This document shows positions 8,709-16,739 of a stretch of DNA of 64,000 nt, in pieces. The stretch is taken from NCBI GenBank assembly GCA_965237485.1, contig CBDEFQ010000009.1:620001-684000 (forward strand). The letters run 5' to 3'. The translations under genes and the position numbers were made by a program. The stretch's first letter is position 1. The number at the start of each line of letters is the position of its first letter. The DNA is from JAAELZ01 sp965237485 (lineage in GTDB: Bacteria; Pseudomonadota; Gammaproteobacteria; Arenicellales; Poriferihabitantaceae). The notes beneath the pieces were generated by a model, which saw only the letters and a list, made by a program, of their open reading frames with translations, did not search any database and was not told the origin of the DNA.

Positions 8709-9784
8709 CAGTCGACATCCACCCTAGTGACTCTTGGACCTACCCTGCATAACAATTCGTGGCTAATTGTGCCAGCCCATTTCGCGACCAAATCAACACT
8801 CAAATCCTCACCCCATAGCTCAACATCATCACCAAACTCGCATCCTTGCACAACTGACAAATCAACGGCCAGCGTATCCATTGATACGCGGCCAATAATC
8901 GGTGCTTGTTGATCCCTGATCAACACATAGGCCTGTTTATCCACATCGCGTGGATACCCATCAGCATAGCCAGCCGAGATAATACCCACACGTGTTGTTT
9001 GACTTGGCGTCCAAATTCCTCCGTAGCCAATTCGCTCGCCAGCGTTAATTTTGTGTATGCTAATGACACTAGATTTTAGGTGCATCACCGCTTTAAGGCC
9101 CAAGTCCTTAGCGGTTTTATTGGCAAAAGGTGAAGCGCCATATAACATGACTCCAGGGCGAATCCAGTCGTAATGACTCTCTGGCATGCTTAAAACCGCT
9201 GCCGAGTTAGCCATGGAATAACGCAGACCATCAAATTCACGAGTGGCATCGATGAATTGCGACAGTTGAAACGCGTTGTGCGGGTCGTTGGGCGCATCGG
9301 CATTAGCAAAATGTGACATTATCCCTACTTCACCTAGCGTATGTTCTGTGGCTTGTTTTACCGCGTTATTTACCTGCGACAGCTCAAATCCTAGGCGATT
9401 CATACCCGTATTTATCTTCACCCAACAGTCCGCCACTTGGCCAGAATAAGCCTTAAGCCATTGCAACTGCTCGGCATGATAAAAAGTGGGAGTAATATCA
9501 TGCTCAGTGCAAAGCCTTAGTTGGCTAGAGTCGATAAGGCCACTCAAGCAAATGATCGGTCGCTTAGCGCCGAGTTGGCGAATTCGCACCCCTTCCTCCA
9601 TCGTCGCGACAGCAATTGCGTCAACAGCAGAACCTAAAACGCTGAAAATGAAGCGATGTCCATGACCGTAAGCATCAGCCTTGAACACCGCCATAATTTT
9701 AGCGTTAGGTGCTAGCTTTCTAACGACATGAAGATTATGTTGGGCAGCACTCGCATGGATTTCGGCCCAAACCCGGTTTTGCAT
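8708..9784 (-). CDS. alr: Alanine racemase
   Basis: A 358-residue PLP enzyme that interconverts L- and D-alanine for peptidoglycan. The PLP lysine K35 lies in MAVFKADAYGHG; the opposing catalytic tyrosine is in ERIGYGGIWT; MVRPG-like DWIRPGVMLYG and the C-terminal GRVSMDTLAVDLS are typical. The gene sits between dnaB and radA, 12 bp downstream of dnaB; the dnaB-alr order is common in gammaproteobacteria. The D-Ala-D-Ala ligase gene at 56.4 kb uses its product. Confidence 0.96.
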   Translation of the reverse strand: MQNRVWAEIHASAAQHNLHVVRKLAPNAKIMAVFKADAYGHGHRFIFSVLGSAVDAIAVATMEEGVRIRQLGAKRPIICLSGLIDSSQLRLCTEHDITPTFYHAEQLQWLKAYSGQVADCWVKINTGMNRLGFELSQVNNAVKQATEHTLGEVGIMSHFANADAPNDPHNAFQLSQFIDATREFDGLRYSMANSAAVLSMPESHYDWIRPGVMLYGASPFANKTAKDLGLKAVMHLKSSVISIHKINAGERIGYGGIWTPSQTTRVGIISAGYADGYPRDVDKQAYVLIRDQQAPIIGRVSMDTLAVDLSVVQGCEFGDDVELWGEDLSVDLVAKWAGTISHELLCRVGPRVTRVDVD

Positions 9785-9796
9785 AGCGAACGAGAA

Positions 9797-11176
9797 TTAG
9801 TGGCTAAAGTTATCGAAGTCAGCGGGTGCTAAATTTTCAAATCGGGTGAATTCACCTATAAATACCAGTTTGACGTTGCCGATCGGCCCATTTCTTTGTT
9901 TGCCTATTATAATTTCGGCTATGCCTTTGTCGTTAGACTCTTCATTGTAGACTTCGTCGCGGTAAATAAAGAAAATCACGTCTGCATCTTGCTCTATCGC
10001 ACCCGATTCGCGCAAGTCTGACATCACCGGACGCTTATCAGGTCGCTGCTCCAAGCTTCGATTTAACTGCGACAAGATGATCACTGGTAAATCCAATTCT
10101 TTTGCCAGCATCTTAAGAGAGCGCGTCATAAGAGCAATTTCAGTCGCTCTATTTTCGGTACCTTCAGACGATTGCATCAGCTGTAAATAATCAATAACAA
10201 TCATATCTAAGCCGCCAAGTTCTCTAGCTAATCGCCTAGATTTTGAACGAATTTCTATCGGCGTTAAGCCCGCAGAGTCGTCAACGTGAATCTTCGCATC
10301 GTTAAGTAAACGGATCGCATTAGATATGCGCGGCCAGTCCTCATCTGATAACTGCCCAGAACGTAGCTTGCTTGAATTAACGCGGCCAAGTGAAGAAATT
10401 AATCGCGTAGCCAGTGACTCACCCGGCATTTCCATACTAAACACCGCCACCCGCATGCCTTGTTCAATGGCCGCATATTCAGCCAAATTCATACAAAATG
10501 AAGTTTTACCCATTGAAGGTCGACCCGCAACCACGATTAAATCGCCATTTTGCAATCCAGAGGTCTTGTCGTCTAGCTTGGCATAACCGGTAGAAATTCC
10601 AGTGATAGACCGACCACTTTCATTGAGCGCTTCGATACGATCAACCGACCTAGCAACTAAATTAGTAATCGTTTGAAAGCCTGTACGTTTACGCCCGTCG
10701 GTTTCTGAGATATTAAAAATAGACTGCTCTGCCCGATCAAGTACTTCTCGCGGTTTGCGCCCTTCTAAGTTATAAGCTGATTCGGCAATATCGCTGGAAG
10801 CATTGATCAATTTACGCAAGATTGAGCGTTCGCGAATGATCTTCGAATAAGCAACGATATTAGCCGTACTCGGCGTGTTATTAGCTAAGCTGCCGAGATA
10901 AGCCAAGCCGCCTATCCGTTCTAGCTCATCGTTGCGTTCTAATTCTTCTGATACCGTTACCACATCAACCGGCTGCGACTGCTCCAGCAGGCTTTGGATG
11001 GTGTGATAAATTCGGGTGTGGTTTTGATTATAAAAATCATCCGCCTCAATCTCGTTAGCAACTTCATCGTAATGGCGTGATTCCAATAATAGGCCACCCA
11101 GCAAAGACTGCTCGGCTTCTGTCGATTGAGGTGGTAACCGAGGAGATTGCCTTAGCGGCTCAACATTCGTTGCCAT
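9797..11176 (-). CDS. dnaB: Replicative DNA helicase
   Basis: A 459-residue hexameric 5'-3' helicase of the replication fork. The N-terminal domain begins PPQSTEAEQSLLGGLLL, followed by the linker and a RecA-like motor with Walker A (AGRPSMGKTSFCMNLAEYAA), Walker B (LDMIVIDYLQLM) and the arginine-finger region (SDLRESGAIEQDADVIFFIYR). No intein is present and the length is standard. It is co-directional with alr and radA. Confidence 0.97.
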   Translation of the reverse strand: MATNVEPLRQSPRLPPQSTEAEQSLLGGLLLESRHYDEVANEIEADDFYNQNHTRIYHTIQSLLEQSQPVDVVTVSEELERNDELERIGGLAYLGSLANNTPSTANIVAYSKIIRERSILRKLINASSDIAESAYNLEGRKPREVLDRAEQSIFNISETDGRKRTGFQTITNLVARSVDRIEALNESGRSITGISTGYAKLDDKTSGLQNGDLIVVAGRPSMGKTSFCMNLAEYAAIEQGMRVAVFSMEMPGESLATRLISSLGRVNSSKLRSGQLSDEDWPRISNAIRLLNDAKIHVDDSAGLTPIEIRSKSRRLARELGGLDMIVIDYLQLMQSSEGTENRATEIALMTRSLKMLAKELDLPVIILSQLNRSLEQRPDKRPVMSDLRESGAIEQDADVIFFIYRDEVYNEESNDKGIAEIIIGKQRNGPIGNVKLVFIGEFTRFENLAPADFDNFSH

Positions 11177-11202
11177 TACAATAAATTACTACGATGAGCC
11201 AA

Positions 11203-11757
11203 TTAGTTGCCGAGCAGCGCTAACTTGAGTTTCTCTGTTACTGGCTTGGCAGACAACCAAATTCCAAACAATGCTTGTTTAAATGGTAAGCCAGAGATCG
11301 TGGATAGTGCCTCACTGTTTTTACTTACAATTGTTCCTGCGTCAGGAATATAGGCAAATTGGAAGCGATCATTTTTCACTACTCCCTGCTCAAACACCGC
11401 CAGGAACTGCTGCATTTGTTGTGCAATGGCTTCGGTCTGGTTATTGGTCGAGTTAATTATTCCCTCTTCAAAAGCTGCAGATATCTTGCTGGCAGTGGCT
11501 AACCTTGACGTCACGACCAATTCTATTGCTTGGGTTTCGTCTGCAGCAACAATAGCCGGCGCATCGTTTGATGCTTGCGATAAATACAAGCCGACATCGT
11601 AAACCTTAATAAAAGCTTTCTTGCGCGTCCCTTTACCGTTAAGCTGAAGCTGCTGACCTGTATTTAATGTGACCGAGTCGGACAAATTTCCCGCCCAAAG
11701 CGATGTGCATGAAAGGCTTACAACAAAGCCAGATAGGATGACAAGACGAGAAAGCAT
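11203..11757 (-). CDS. Chalcone-isomerase-like family protein, exported
   Basis: A 184-residue protein with a signal peptide (MLSRLVILSGFVVSLSCTSLWA) and the chalcone isomerase-like fold: LQLNGKGTRKKAFIKVYDVGLYL, then an LVVTSRLATASKISAAFEEGI block, and the C-terminal SGLPFKQALFGIWLSAKP. Bacterial members of this family are periplasmic and of unknown function; they lack proven flavonoid activity. It is 27 bp downstream of nothing convincing in operon terms but is co-directional with dnaB. Family is confident, role unknown. Confidence 0.8.
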   Translation of the reverse strand: MLSRLVILSGFVVSLSCTSLWAGNLSDSVTLNTGQQLQLNGKGTRKKAFIKVYDVGLYLSQASNDAPAIVAADETQAIELVVTSRLATASKISAAFEEGIINSTNNQTEAIAQQMQQFLAVFEQGVVKNDRFQFAYIPDAGTIVSKNSEALSTISGLPFKQALFGIWLSAKPVTEKLKLALLGN

Positions 11758-11771
11758 GATTGAATTATTTA

Positions 11772-12350
11772 TTATGATTGGGTTAAAAATTTGAACACTT
11801 GATCAAATTCATTTAAATGATTTCTGATCAAATCAGTCGCCAGTTGCGAGCTAACTTGATCAAATAATCGCGTTTCATTATCAGAGATGACTTTAGCACA
11901 AAACAGCGAAGCGTTATTTGTGATTACATTCATTCCCTTACAAAAACCCTCTGCTTCCATATCGTAAATAATTCCTTTTTCATACTTTATTGAAGCTTGC
12001 TTAACCGACTTTACAATATCTTTGCGCACCCGCTGCGAAGGCAAAATAGGATTAACATCATACTCGCCCACTTTAACGGGCCACAATAAGGTGCCAAGCT
12101 GAGCATGTTTTGCCCCTGCAATGCCAATATTTATAAATGCACAGGCACTATCAGGCACATTGAGAAATTGACAGGCCTGCGCTCCCTTGTAGGCGGACTT
12201 TAAGCCGATTCCGGTTACAATCACCGAAATATGGCCCATTGAATAGCGTAAGCAGCCGCCTAATTTCTGCTGCTTGACTAATGCATAGTAATTTATAAAC
12301 GGTGCGGCTTCAGCCTTGGTTGCGGTAAAAATATAAATACGCTCAAACAT
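11772..12350 (-). CDS. Nucleoside phosphorylase-like protein
   Basis: A 192-residue protein resembling the phosphorylase/MTA-SAH nucleosidase superfamily (PNP/UDP fold). IFTATKAEAAPFI at the N-terminus, VIVTGIGLKSAYKGAQ and INIGIAGAKHAQLGTLLWP in the middle, and YDMEAEGFCKGM near residue 130 correspond to the nucleoside-binding and catalytic Met-Glu region (M-E-A). It is shorter than classical MTA/SAH nucleosidases (about 230 aa). In many gammaproteobacteria short relatives accompany hopanoid or envelope genes, but here it sits between a GT2 gene (5 bp away) and the CHI-like gene, so the substrate is open. Confidence 0.7.
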   Translation of the reverse strand: MFERIYIFTATKAEAAPFINYYALVKQQKLGGCLRYSMGHISVIVTGIGLKSAYKGAQACQFLNVPDSACAFINIGIAGAKHAQLGTLLWPVKVGEYDVNPILPSQRVRKDIVKSVKQASIKYEKGIIYDMEAEGFCKGMNVITNNASLFCAKVISDNETRLFDQVSSQLATDLIRNHLNEFDQVFKFLTQS

Positions 12351-12355
12351 GGGGA

Positions 12356-13171
12356 TTAATATTTTTCCGCGATGCCAATAAAATGGTCAACCAATTCTTG
12401 ATTGCCACGTTTCAAACCGCCATTGACTAACACTGTGCATTTTTGTTTTAAGGTTGCAATCGTTAGCTCAGCGTAGTCATTCGATAGCCAAGCTGATTGT
12501 AATATTTTATCCAATGCATAAACTCTGAACCGGTCCATTCCCCAATGCCTCTTAGAAAGTTGGTCTGCGTGACCCCCTTGTTTTACTAATAGAGGCTCGG
12601 CGCACAAATGTACAGGGTAGCGCGAAAAAATGCGCAGCCACAAATCATAATCTTCACAGGCGACCAGCTTTTCATCAAAGGTTCCACAATGATCAAAAAC
12701 TTCTTTATGCAGTAATACACTAGAAGGCGAAACACAGCACAATGGCAAGCATTCTGGATAAATCCATCCAGATGGTTTTCGATGTTTTTGCATCGCATTG
12801 ACCCTCACACCATTGCGCACCCATATTTCATCGGTGTGAATAGCTTTTAGTTCCGGGTTTTCCCTTACTGCTTTAAGCTGCTGTTCGAGTTTTCGACCAA
12901 GCCATGTATCGTCTGAATCCAAAAATGCAATCCAATCACCGCTGACTTGTTTTATCCCCGCGTTGCGCGCGGCACTAACCCCTAAGCTATCCTGCTTAAT
13001 AAGTTTTACTTGGGGAAATTGTTGGCGCACTAAATCTGTTGTGCTATCCGTAGAGCCATCGTCTACAACTATTATTTCAGCTGCAGTAAAGCTTTGCTCT
13101 AAAACTGACTGAATCGCTTTGCTTAAATAATTAGCACGATTATGGGTGGGGATGATAACGCTAACTTCCAT
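12356..13171 (-). CDS. Glycosyltransferase family 2 protein
   Basis: A 271-residue GT-A enzyme. The N-terminus VSVIIPTHNRANYLSKAIQS, the EIIVVDDGSTDST motif near residue 34, ARNAGIKQVSGDWIAFLDSD (the DXD metal site) near residue 75, and CEDYDLWLRIFSRYP near residue 170 are the standard GT2 pattern. It likely adds sugars to a cell-surface polysaccharide. It ends 6 bp before the phosphorylase-like gene. The acceptor is unknown. Confidence 0.9.
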   Translation of the reverse strand: MEVSVIIPTHNRANYLSKAIQSVLEQSFTAAEIIVVDDGSTDSTTDLVRQQFPQVKLIKQDSLGVSAARNAGIKQVSGDWIAFLDSDDTWLGRKLEQQLKAVRENPELKAIHTDEIWVRNGVRVNAMQKHRKPSGWIYPECLPLCCVSPSSVLLHKEVFDHCGTFDEKLVACEDYDLWLRIFSRYPVHLCAEPLLVKQGGHADQLSKRHWGMDRFRVYALDKILQSAWLSNDYAELTIATLKQKCTVLVNGGLKRGNQELVDHFIGIAEKY

Positions 13172-13183
13172 GTTAGCGATCTA

Positions 13184-13446
13184 GTACACTGTCCAGACCA
13201 AATTGATGGATTCAGCGCTGCCATGACGTTTTGCAGTAAGACGCCGTACGCAATTAATGGTTATTCCCTTAATAAGTACTGCAACGCAGCTGCGGGACGC
13301 CATGGTAGCGCCCTTTGGGTGAGCTTGTCCGCGTCCATGAGCTGCGTTGCGCATTTTGCAAAGGGAACACCATTCGCTGCAAGACGCGCCTTGCCATGAA
13401 CGCGGGCAAGCTCACTGAATCCATCAATTTGGTCTGGACAGTGTAC
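13184..13446. repeat. 263-bp foldback element with perfect 32-bp terminal inverted repeats
   Basis: Positions 13184-13215 and 13415-13446 are perfect inverted repeats (outer end GTACACTGTCCAGACC). The inner halves are also related in inverted orientation: TTGCAG, AATGGT, TTCCCTT and GCAACGCAGCT occur in the same order in both arms, so the whole element is an imperfect palindrome. Short ORFs across it are by-products of the palindrome. It fills the GT2-mdh gap. No flanking duplication is obvious. A non-autonomous mobile element (MITE-like) is the best reading. Confidence 0.75.
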
Positions 13447-13471
13447 AAGAACAAAACGAAAACTGTAAAAC

Positions 13472-14455
13472 CTAAGACGCAAATAAATGTTCAACCATGC
13501 TACGCTCCTGTTGAAGCTCTTGCTCGGTGGCAAGCATGCGCGCACGGCTAAAATCACTAATCTCTAAACCCTTTACTACTTTGTACTCACCGTCTTTACA
13601 GGTAACGGGAAATGAGTAAATCAAATTTTCATCGATTTCGTAATCACCATTGGATTTTATAGCCATGCTTACCCAATCATCAGGGGCAGATCCTAGGGTC
13701 CAATCACGCATATGACAAACCGCGGCGTGCGCTGCAGATGCCGCACTTGAAGCACCGCGGGCATTAATGATTGCCGCACCACGTTTTTGCACGGTAGGAA
13801 TCAGATAGGATTCTAACCAATCTTGATCAAGGCTCTGCATGGCAGGCTCACCGTTAATCTGCGCATGAAACACATCTGGATACTGAGTTGCCGAATGATT
13901 ACCCCAAATTATCGGCCTTTTTACATCCGTGGCTAGACAACCCGCCTTTTGGGCTAATTGCGACAAAGTACGTTGGTGATCTAAACGCGTCATTGCGGTG
14001 AACTGCGAGTTGGGGATATCCGGCGCGTTGTGCATGGCTATCAAAGCATTGGTATTGGCAGGGTTGCCGACTACCAATATTTTAACGTCGCGCTTTGCGG
14101 CTTTATTCAAAGCTTTACCTTGCGCCGAGAAGATAGCCGCGTTAGCTTCTAATAGATCTTTGCGTTCCATGCCTTTACCACGGGGGCGCGCCCCCACTAA
14201 TAGCGCGAAATCGATGTCCGCAAAGCCGACTTCAGGGTCACTCGTCATATTAACCCCCTGTACCAGCGGAAATGCACAATCATCTATTTCCATCGCCACG
14301 CCTTCAAGCGCAGTCATCGCTGGCTCTATTTCGATCAGATTTAGAATAATCGCTTGATCTTTACCCAGCATGTTACCCGAGGCAATTTGAAATATAAGCG
14401 AGTAAGAAATATTTCCAGCAGCGCCGGTGATAGCAATTTTAACGGGTGGTTTCAT
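13472..14455 (-). CDS. mdh: Malate dehydrogenase (NAD-dependent)
   Basis: A 327-residue cytosolic TCA-cycle enzyme that oxidises malate to oxaloacetate. The NAD-binding motif ITGAAGNISYSLIF lies at the N-terminus; LLVGARPRGKGMER near residue 90 carries substrate-binding arginines; VVGNPANTNALIA, MTRLDHQRTLSQLA and the catalytic His in IIWGNHSATQYPD follow. This is the cytoplasmic-MDH-like, about 327-aa type found in many proteobacteria, not the enteric 312-aa type. It lies alone between the 263-bp element and a solitary copy of that element's end. Confidence 0.95.
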   Translation of the reverse strand: MKPPVKIAITGAAGNISYSLIFQIASGNMLGKDQAIILNLIEIEPAMTALEGVAMEIDDCAFPLVQGVNMTSDPEVGFADIDFALLVGARPRGKGMERKDLLEANAAIFSAQGKALNKAAKRDVKILVVGNPANTNALIAMHNAPDIPNSQFTAMTRLDHQRTLSQLAQKAGCLATDVKRPIIWGNHSATQYPDVFHAQINGEPAMQSLDQDWLESYLIPTVQKRGAAIINARGASSAASAAHAAVCHMRDWTLGSAPDDWVSMAIKSNGDYEIDENLIYSFPVTCKDGEYKVVKGLEISDFSRARMLATEQELQQERSMVEHLFAS

Positions 14456-14501
14456 TTAAAATATGATGATTATGATTGAATAGGAATTATTAAAGGCTCA
14501 C

Positions 14502-14522
14502 ACTAGTACATTGTCCAGACTA
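14502..14522 (+). repeat. Solitary end of the 263-bp element
   Basis: CTAGTACATTGTCCAGACTA matches CTAGTACACTGTCCAGACCA at 13182-13201 except for two bases and has the same orientation. No partner end is seen nearby, so it is a decayed or partial copy. mdh lies between the two. It falls in the pssA-mdh gap 14456-14560. Confidence 0.5.
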
Positions 14523-14560
14523 AGTCTTAACCGCGAGGTATAAAATAGTTAAATAGAGAT

Positions 14561-15343
14561 TCAGTTTTTGTCATTATTTTCGTCTAAGGGCAAGGTATCT
14601 TTGGGGTCTTCGATAATGGACTCCCAACGCTCTTCCCCCTTTGATAAGCGCATTGCCCAAGCGATAGGCCCAGAAAGCACGAATGCCGCTGATGTCAGAA
14701 ACAACACCCGTGGGGGATCAAAAGAGATCAAAGCAAAAACAAACACAAAGCCAATTAATACAATAAAAGGCACTTTACTTTTAACGTCTAAGTCTTTGAA
14801 ACTTCTATACTTTATACTACTAACCATGAGCAGCGCAGCGCATAAGGTGATAAGCGCACTAACAACAGAAATGAACACACCGGTCACAGCAAAGTCATGC
14901 ATACTCCACACCCAAAACACCACAAAAGCGGCGGCTGATGGGCTAGGAAGGCCAATAAAATAGCGTTTGTCGTCAGAGCCAATGGCATTAAAGCGCGCTA
15001 ATCGCAATGCTGTGGCAGCTATATAGATAAATGAAATAATCCAACCCGTTTTGCCTAGATCTTGCAAAGCCCAAAAATACATCACTAATCCCGGCGCCAA
15101 ACCAAAAGCGACCAAATCAACCAAGCTATCATATTCTTTGCCAAAATCACTTGCTGTATTGGTTAAACGCGCAACTCGACCGTCTAAGGTGTCGGTTATC
15201 ATAGCAATTAATACACCAATTGCGGCCGCATCGAACTCCCCGCGAGAAGCGGCGATAATCGCATAAAAGCCGAAGAACAGGCCTGCGGTCGTAAACAGGC
15301 TTGGTAGAATGTAAATACCCTTGTGTGGACTGGGGTCCGTCAT
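14561..15343 (-). CDS. pssA: CDP-diacylglycerol-serine O-phosphatidyltransferase
   Basis: A 260-residue integral membrane CDP-alcohol phosphatidyltransferase that makes phosphatidylserine. The catalytic motif D-x2-DG-x2-AR-x8-G-x3-D is present as DTLDGRVARLTNTASDFGKEYD near residues 47-68. Several hydrophobic segments follow. This is the Bacillus/yeast-like membrane PssA, not the E. coli PLD-type. psd, whose enzyme acts on the product, is immediately upstream on the same strand with a 163-bp mobile element between them. Confidence 0.93.
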   Translation of the reverse strand: MTDPSPHKGIYILPSLFTTAGLFFGFYAIIAASRGEFDAAAIGVLIAMITDTLDGRVARLTNTASDFGKEYDSLVDLVAFGLAPGLVMYFWALQDLGKTGWIISFIYIAATALRLARFNAIGSDDKRYFIGLPSPSAAAFVVFWVWSMHDFAVTGVFISVVSALITLCAALLMVSSIKYRSFKDLDVKSKVPFIVLIGFVFVFALISFDPPRVLFLTSAAFVLSGPIAWAMRLSKGEERWESIIEDPKDTLPLDENNDKN

Positions 15344-15375
15344 TTACTTAGTTGATTACTATACCTATGCATTAG

Positions 15376-15538
15376 CCTAGATAAATCAGTTAAACGCGGA
15401 AAAGATATGTAAGCAATTGAAGTGCATAGTGAAATCAAAAAAGTCGCGGTCACCTTATTGGTGATAAGAATTTTTTTGATTTTGCTAGGTGCATCAAGAG
15501 CTTGCATGGACTTTCGTGTTTTAACTGGTTTATCTAGG
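15376..15538. repeat. 163-bp palindromic MITE, copy 1
   Basis: The ends carry CCTAGATAAA(T/C)CAGTTAAA inverted repeats, and the 5-bp target duplication ATTAG flanks it (15371-15375 and 15539-15543). The two halves pair over nearly their whole length around a TCACC-AATAA-GGTGA tip with A/T runs at its base, so transcripts from either strand would form one long hairpin. It has no ORF. Copy 2 is at 26326-26488 in the opposite orientation and differs at only a handful of positions. It lies between psd and pssA and supplies the psd stop codon. Confidence 0.88.
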
Positions 15539-16174
15539 ATTAGGCAACGATGCTAACACATCGTTCCCCGAATCGACCCATTGGCCCAACTGGACTTTAA
15601 TCTCGCTATCGAGAGGTAAGTAAAGATCAACGCGCGAACCAAAACGGATAAAGCCGTAGCGTTCGCCTGTTTCTACTTGGTCGCCCTCGTCAACGTAGCA
15701 CAAGATGCGCCGCGCAATTAAGCCTGCCACTTGCACGAACACCACATCTGCGCCTGATGACGTTTGCACCCACAGTGCATTTCTTTCGTTATCTGTAGAG
15801 GCTTTATCGACCGCGGCGTTGAAATACTTCCCTGAAATATACCAACGTTTCTTTATCGTGCCTGCAATTGGAATCAGGTTCGAATGAACCGAAAACACAT
15901 TCATAAAGACACTCAGCTTTAACGCATCACGCTCAAGATGCGGATCTTTTGCATTTTCTATCTTTATCACTTTACCACTAGCAGGTGATACGATTGTATT
16001 AGATTCAGTAGAAATTTTACGTGGAGGGTCTCTAAAAAACTGCAGCATAAAAACAAACACTAACCAGAAAGGCAGTGACCACCATCCTATGGTAAAGCTG
16101 GCTAGCACACTCAATAGTAACGCAACTCCCATTCTTTCCCAGCCTTCCCTTGCGATGAACGGATAATTTTTCAT
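15530..16174 (-). CDS. psd: Phosphatidylserine decarboxylase, short type
   Basis: A 214-residue pyruvoyl enzyme that converts phosphatidylserine to phosphatidylethanolamine. It has N-terminal hydrophobic segments (residues 17-47), the FRDPPR motif, SVFMNVFSVHSNL in the middle, and the self-cleavage site in RYGFIRFGSRVDLYLP (G179-S180). The size fits the short, archaeal/Bacteroides-type Psd. The last two codons and stop (CCT AGA TAA) come from the MITE end at 15538; without it the protein would end LPNA instead of LPNPR. The catalytic part is untouched, so it should work. Confidence 0.92.
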   Translation of the reverse strand: MKNYPFIAREGWERMGVALLLSVLASFTIGWWSLPFWLVFVFMLQFFRDPPRKISTESNTIVSPASGKVIKIENAKDPHLERDALKLSVFMNVFSVHSNLIPIAGTIKKRWYISGKYFNAAVDKASTDNERNALWVQTSSGADVVFVQVAGLIARRILCYVDEGDQVETGERYGFIRFGSRVDLYLPLDSEIKVQLGQWVDSGNDVLASLPNPR

Positions 16175-16244
16175 AATAACAGAGTATTTGTGGATAGTGA
16201 TTTTATAGACCAGCTAACAGCCATTATCTGGGTTGCGGCGGCTC

Positions 16245-16739
16245 TTAGACTTTTAAACATTTTTTGCCACGCGCAATACCAGTTACGCCCGAACGCACCG
16301 TTTCAACGATCTCTGCAACTTGCATTGCGCTGATAAACGCATCAGTTTGATCTGCATTGCCTAGCATTTGGACTGTGTAAGTGCTATCGGTTACATCGAC
16401 AATCTGCGAATCAAAAATATCAACCAAGCGTTTTAACTCCTCGCGCTGTCCATGACCCTTGGCAATCACCTTTAGTAGCACCACTTCACGTTCGATATGC
16501 GCAGACGCAGACAAATCAACAACTTTAACAACATCTATTAATTTATTGATTTGTTTGAGTATTTGCTCAATTTTAGTATCATCTCCAATGGTAACAAGAG
16601 TTAAGCGAGATAAGGTTGGGTCTTCAGTTGTTGCAACGGTTAACGATTCAATATTGTAAGCGCGGGCCGAAAATAACCCCGCCACTCTGGATAGGGCACC
16701 TGATTCATTCTCCACCAGCATGGCAATAATACGGCGCAT
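16245..16739 (-). CDS. ilvH: Acetolactate synthase small (regulatory) subunit
   Basis: A 164-residue regulatory subunit of acetohydroxyacid synthase. The N-terminal ACT domain (MRRIIAMLVENESGALSRVAG, then YNIESLTVATTEDPTLSRLT) binds valine for feedback inhibition; the C-terminal domain carries RSGVTGIARGKKCLKV. It overlaps the ilvI stop by 1 bp (TGATG), so it is translationally coupled to the large subunit. Confidence 0.96.
   Translation of the reverse strand: MRRIIAMLVENESGALSRVAGLFSARAYNIESLTVATTEDPTLSRLTLVTIGDDTKIEQILKQINKLIDVVKVVDLSASAHIEREVVLLKVIAKGHGQREELKRLVDIFDSQIVDVTDSTYTVQMLGNADQTDAFISAMQVAEIVETVRSGVTGIARGKKCLKV

Noticed and set aside
13142..13557. Several overlapping open frames on both strands containing HCPDQIDGF
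   Set aside because: They arise from the 263-bp palindrome itself; the same peptide at both ends follows from the perfect inverted repeats.
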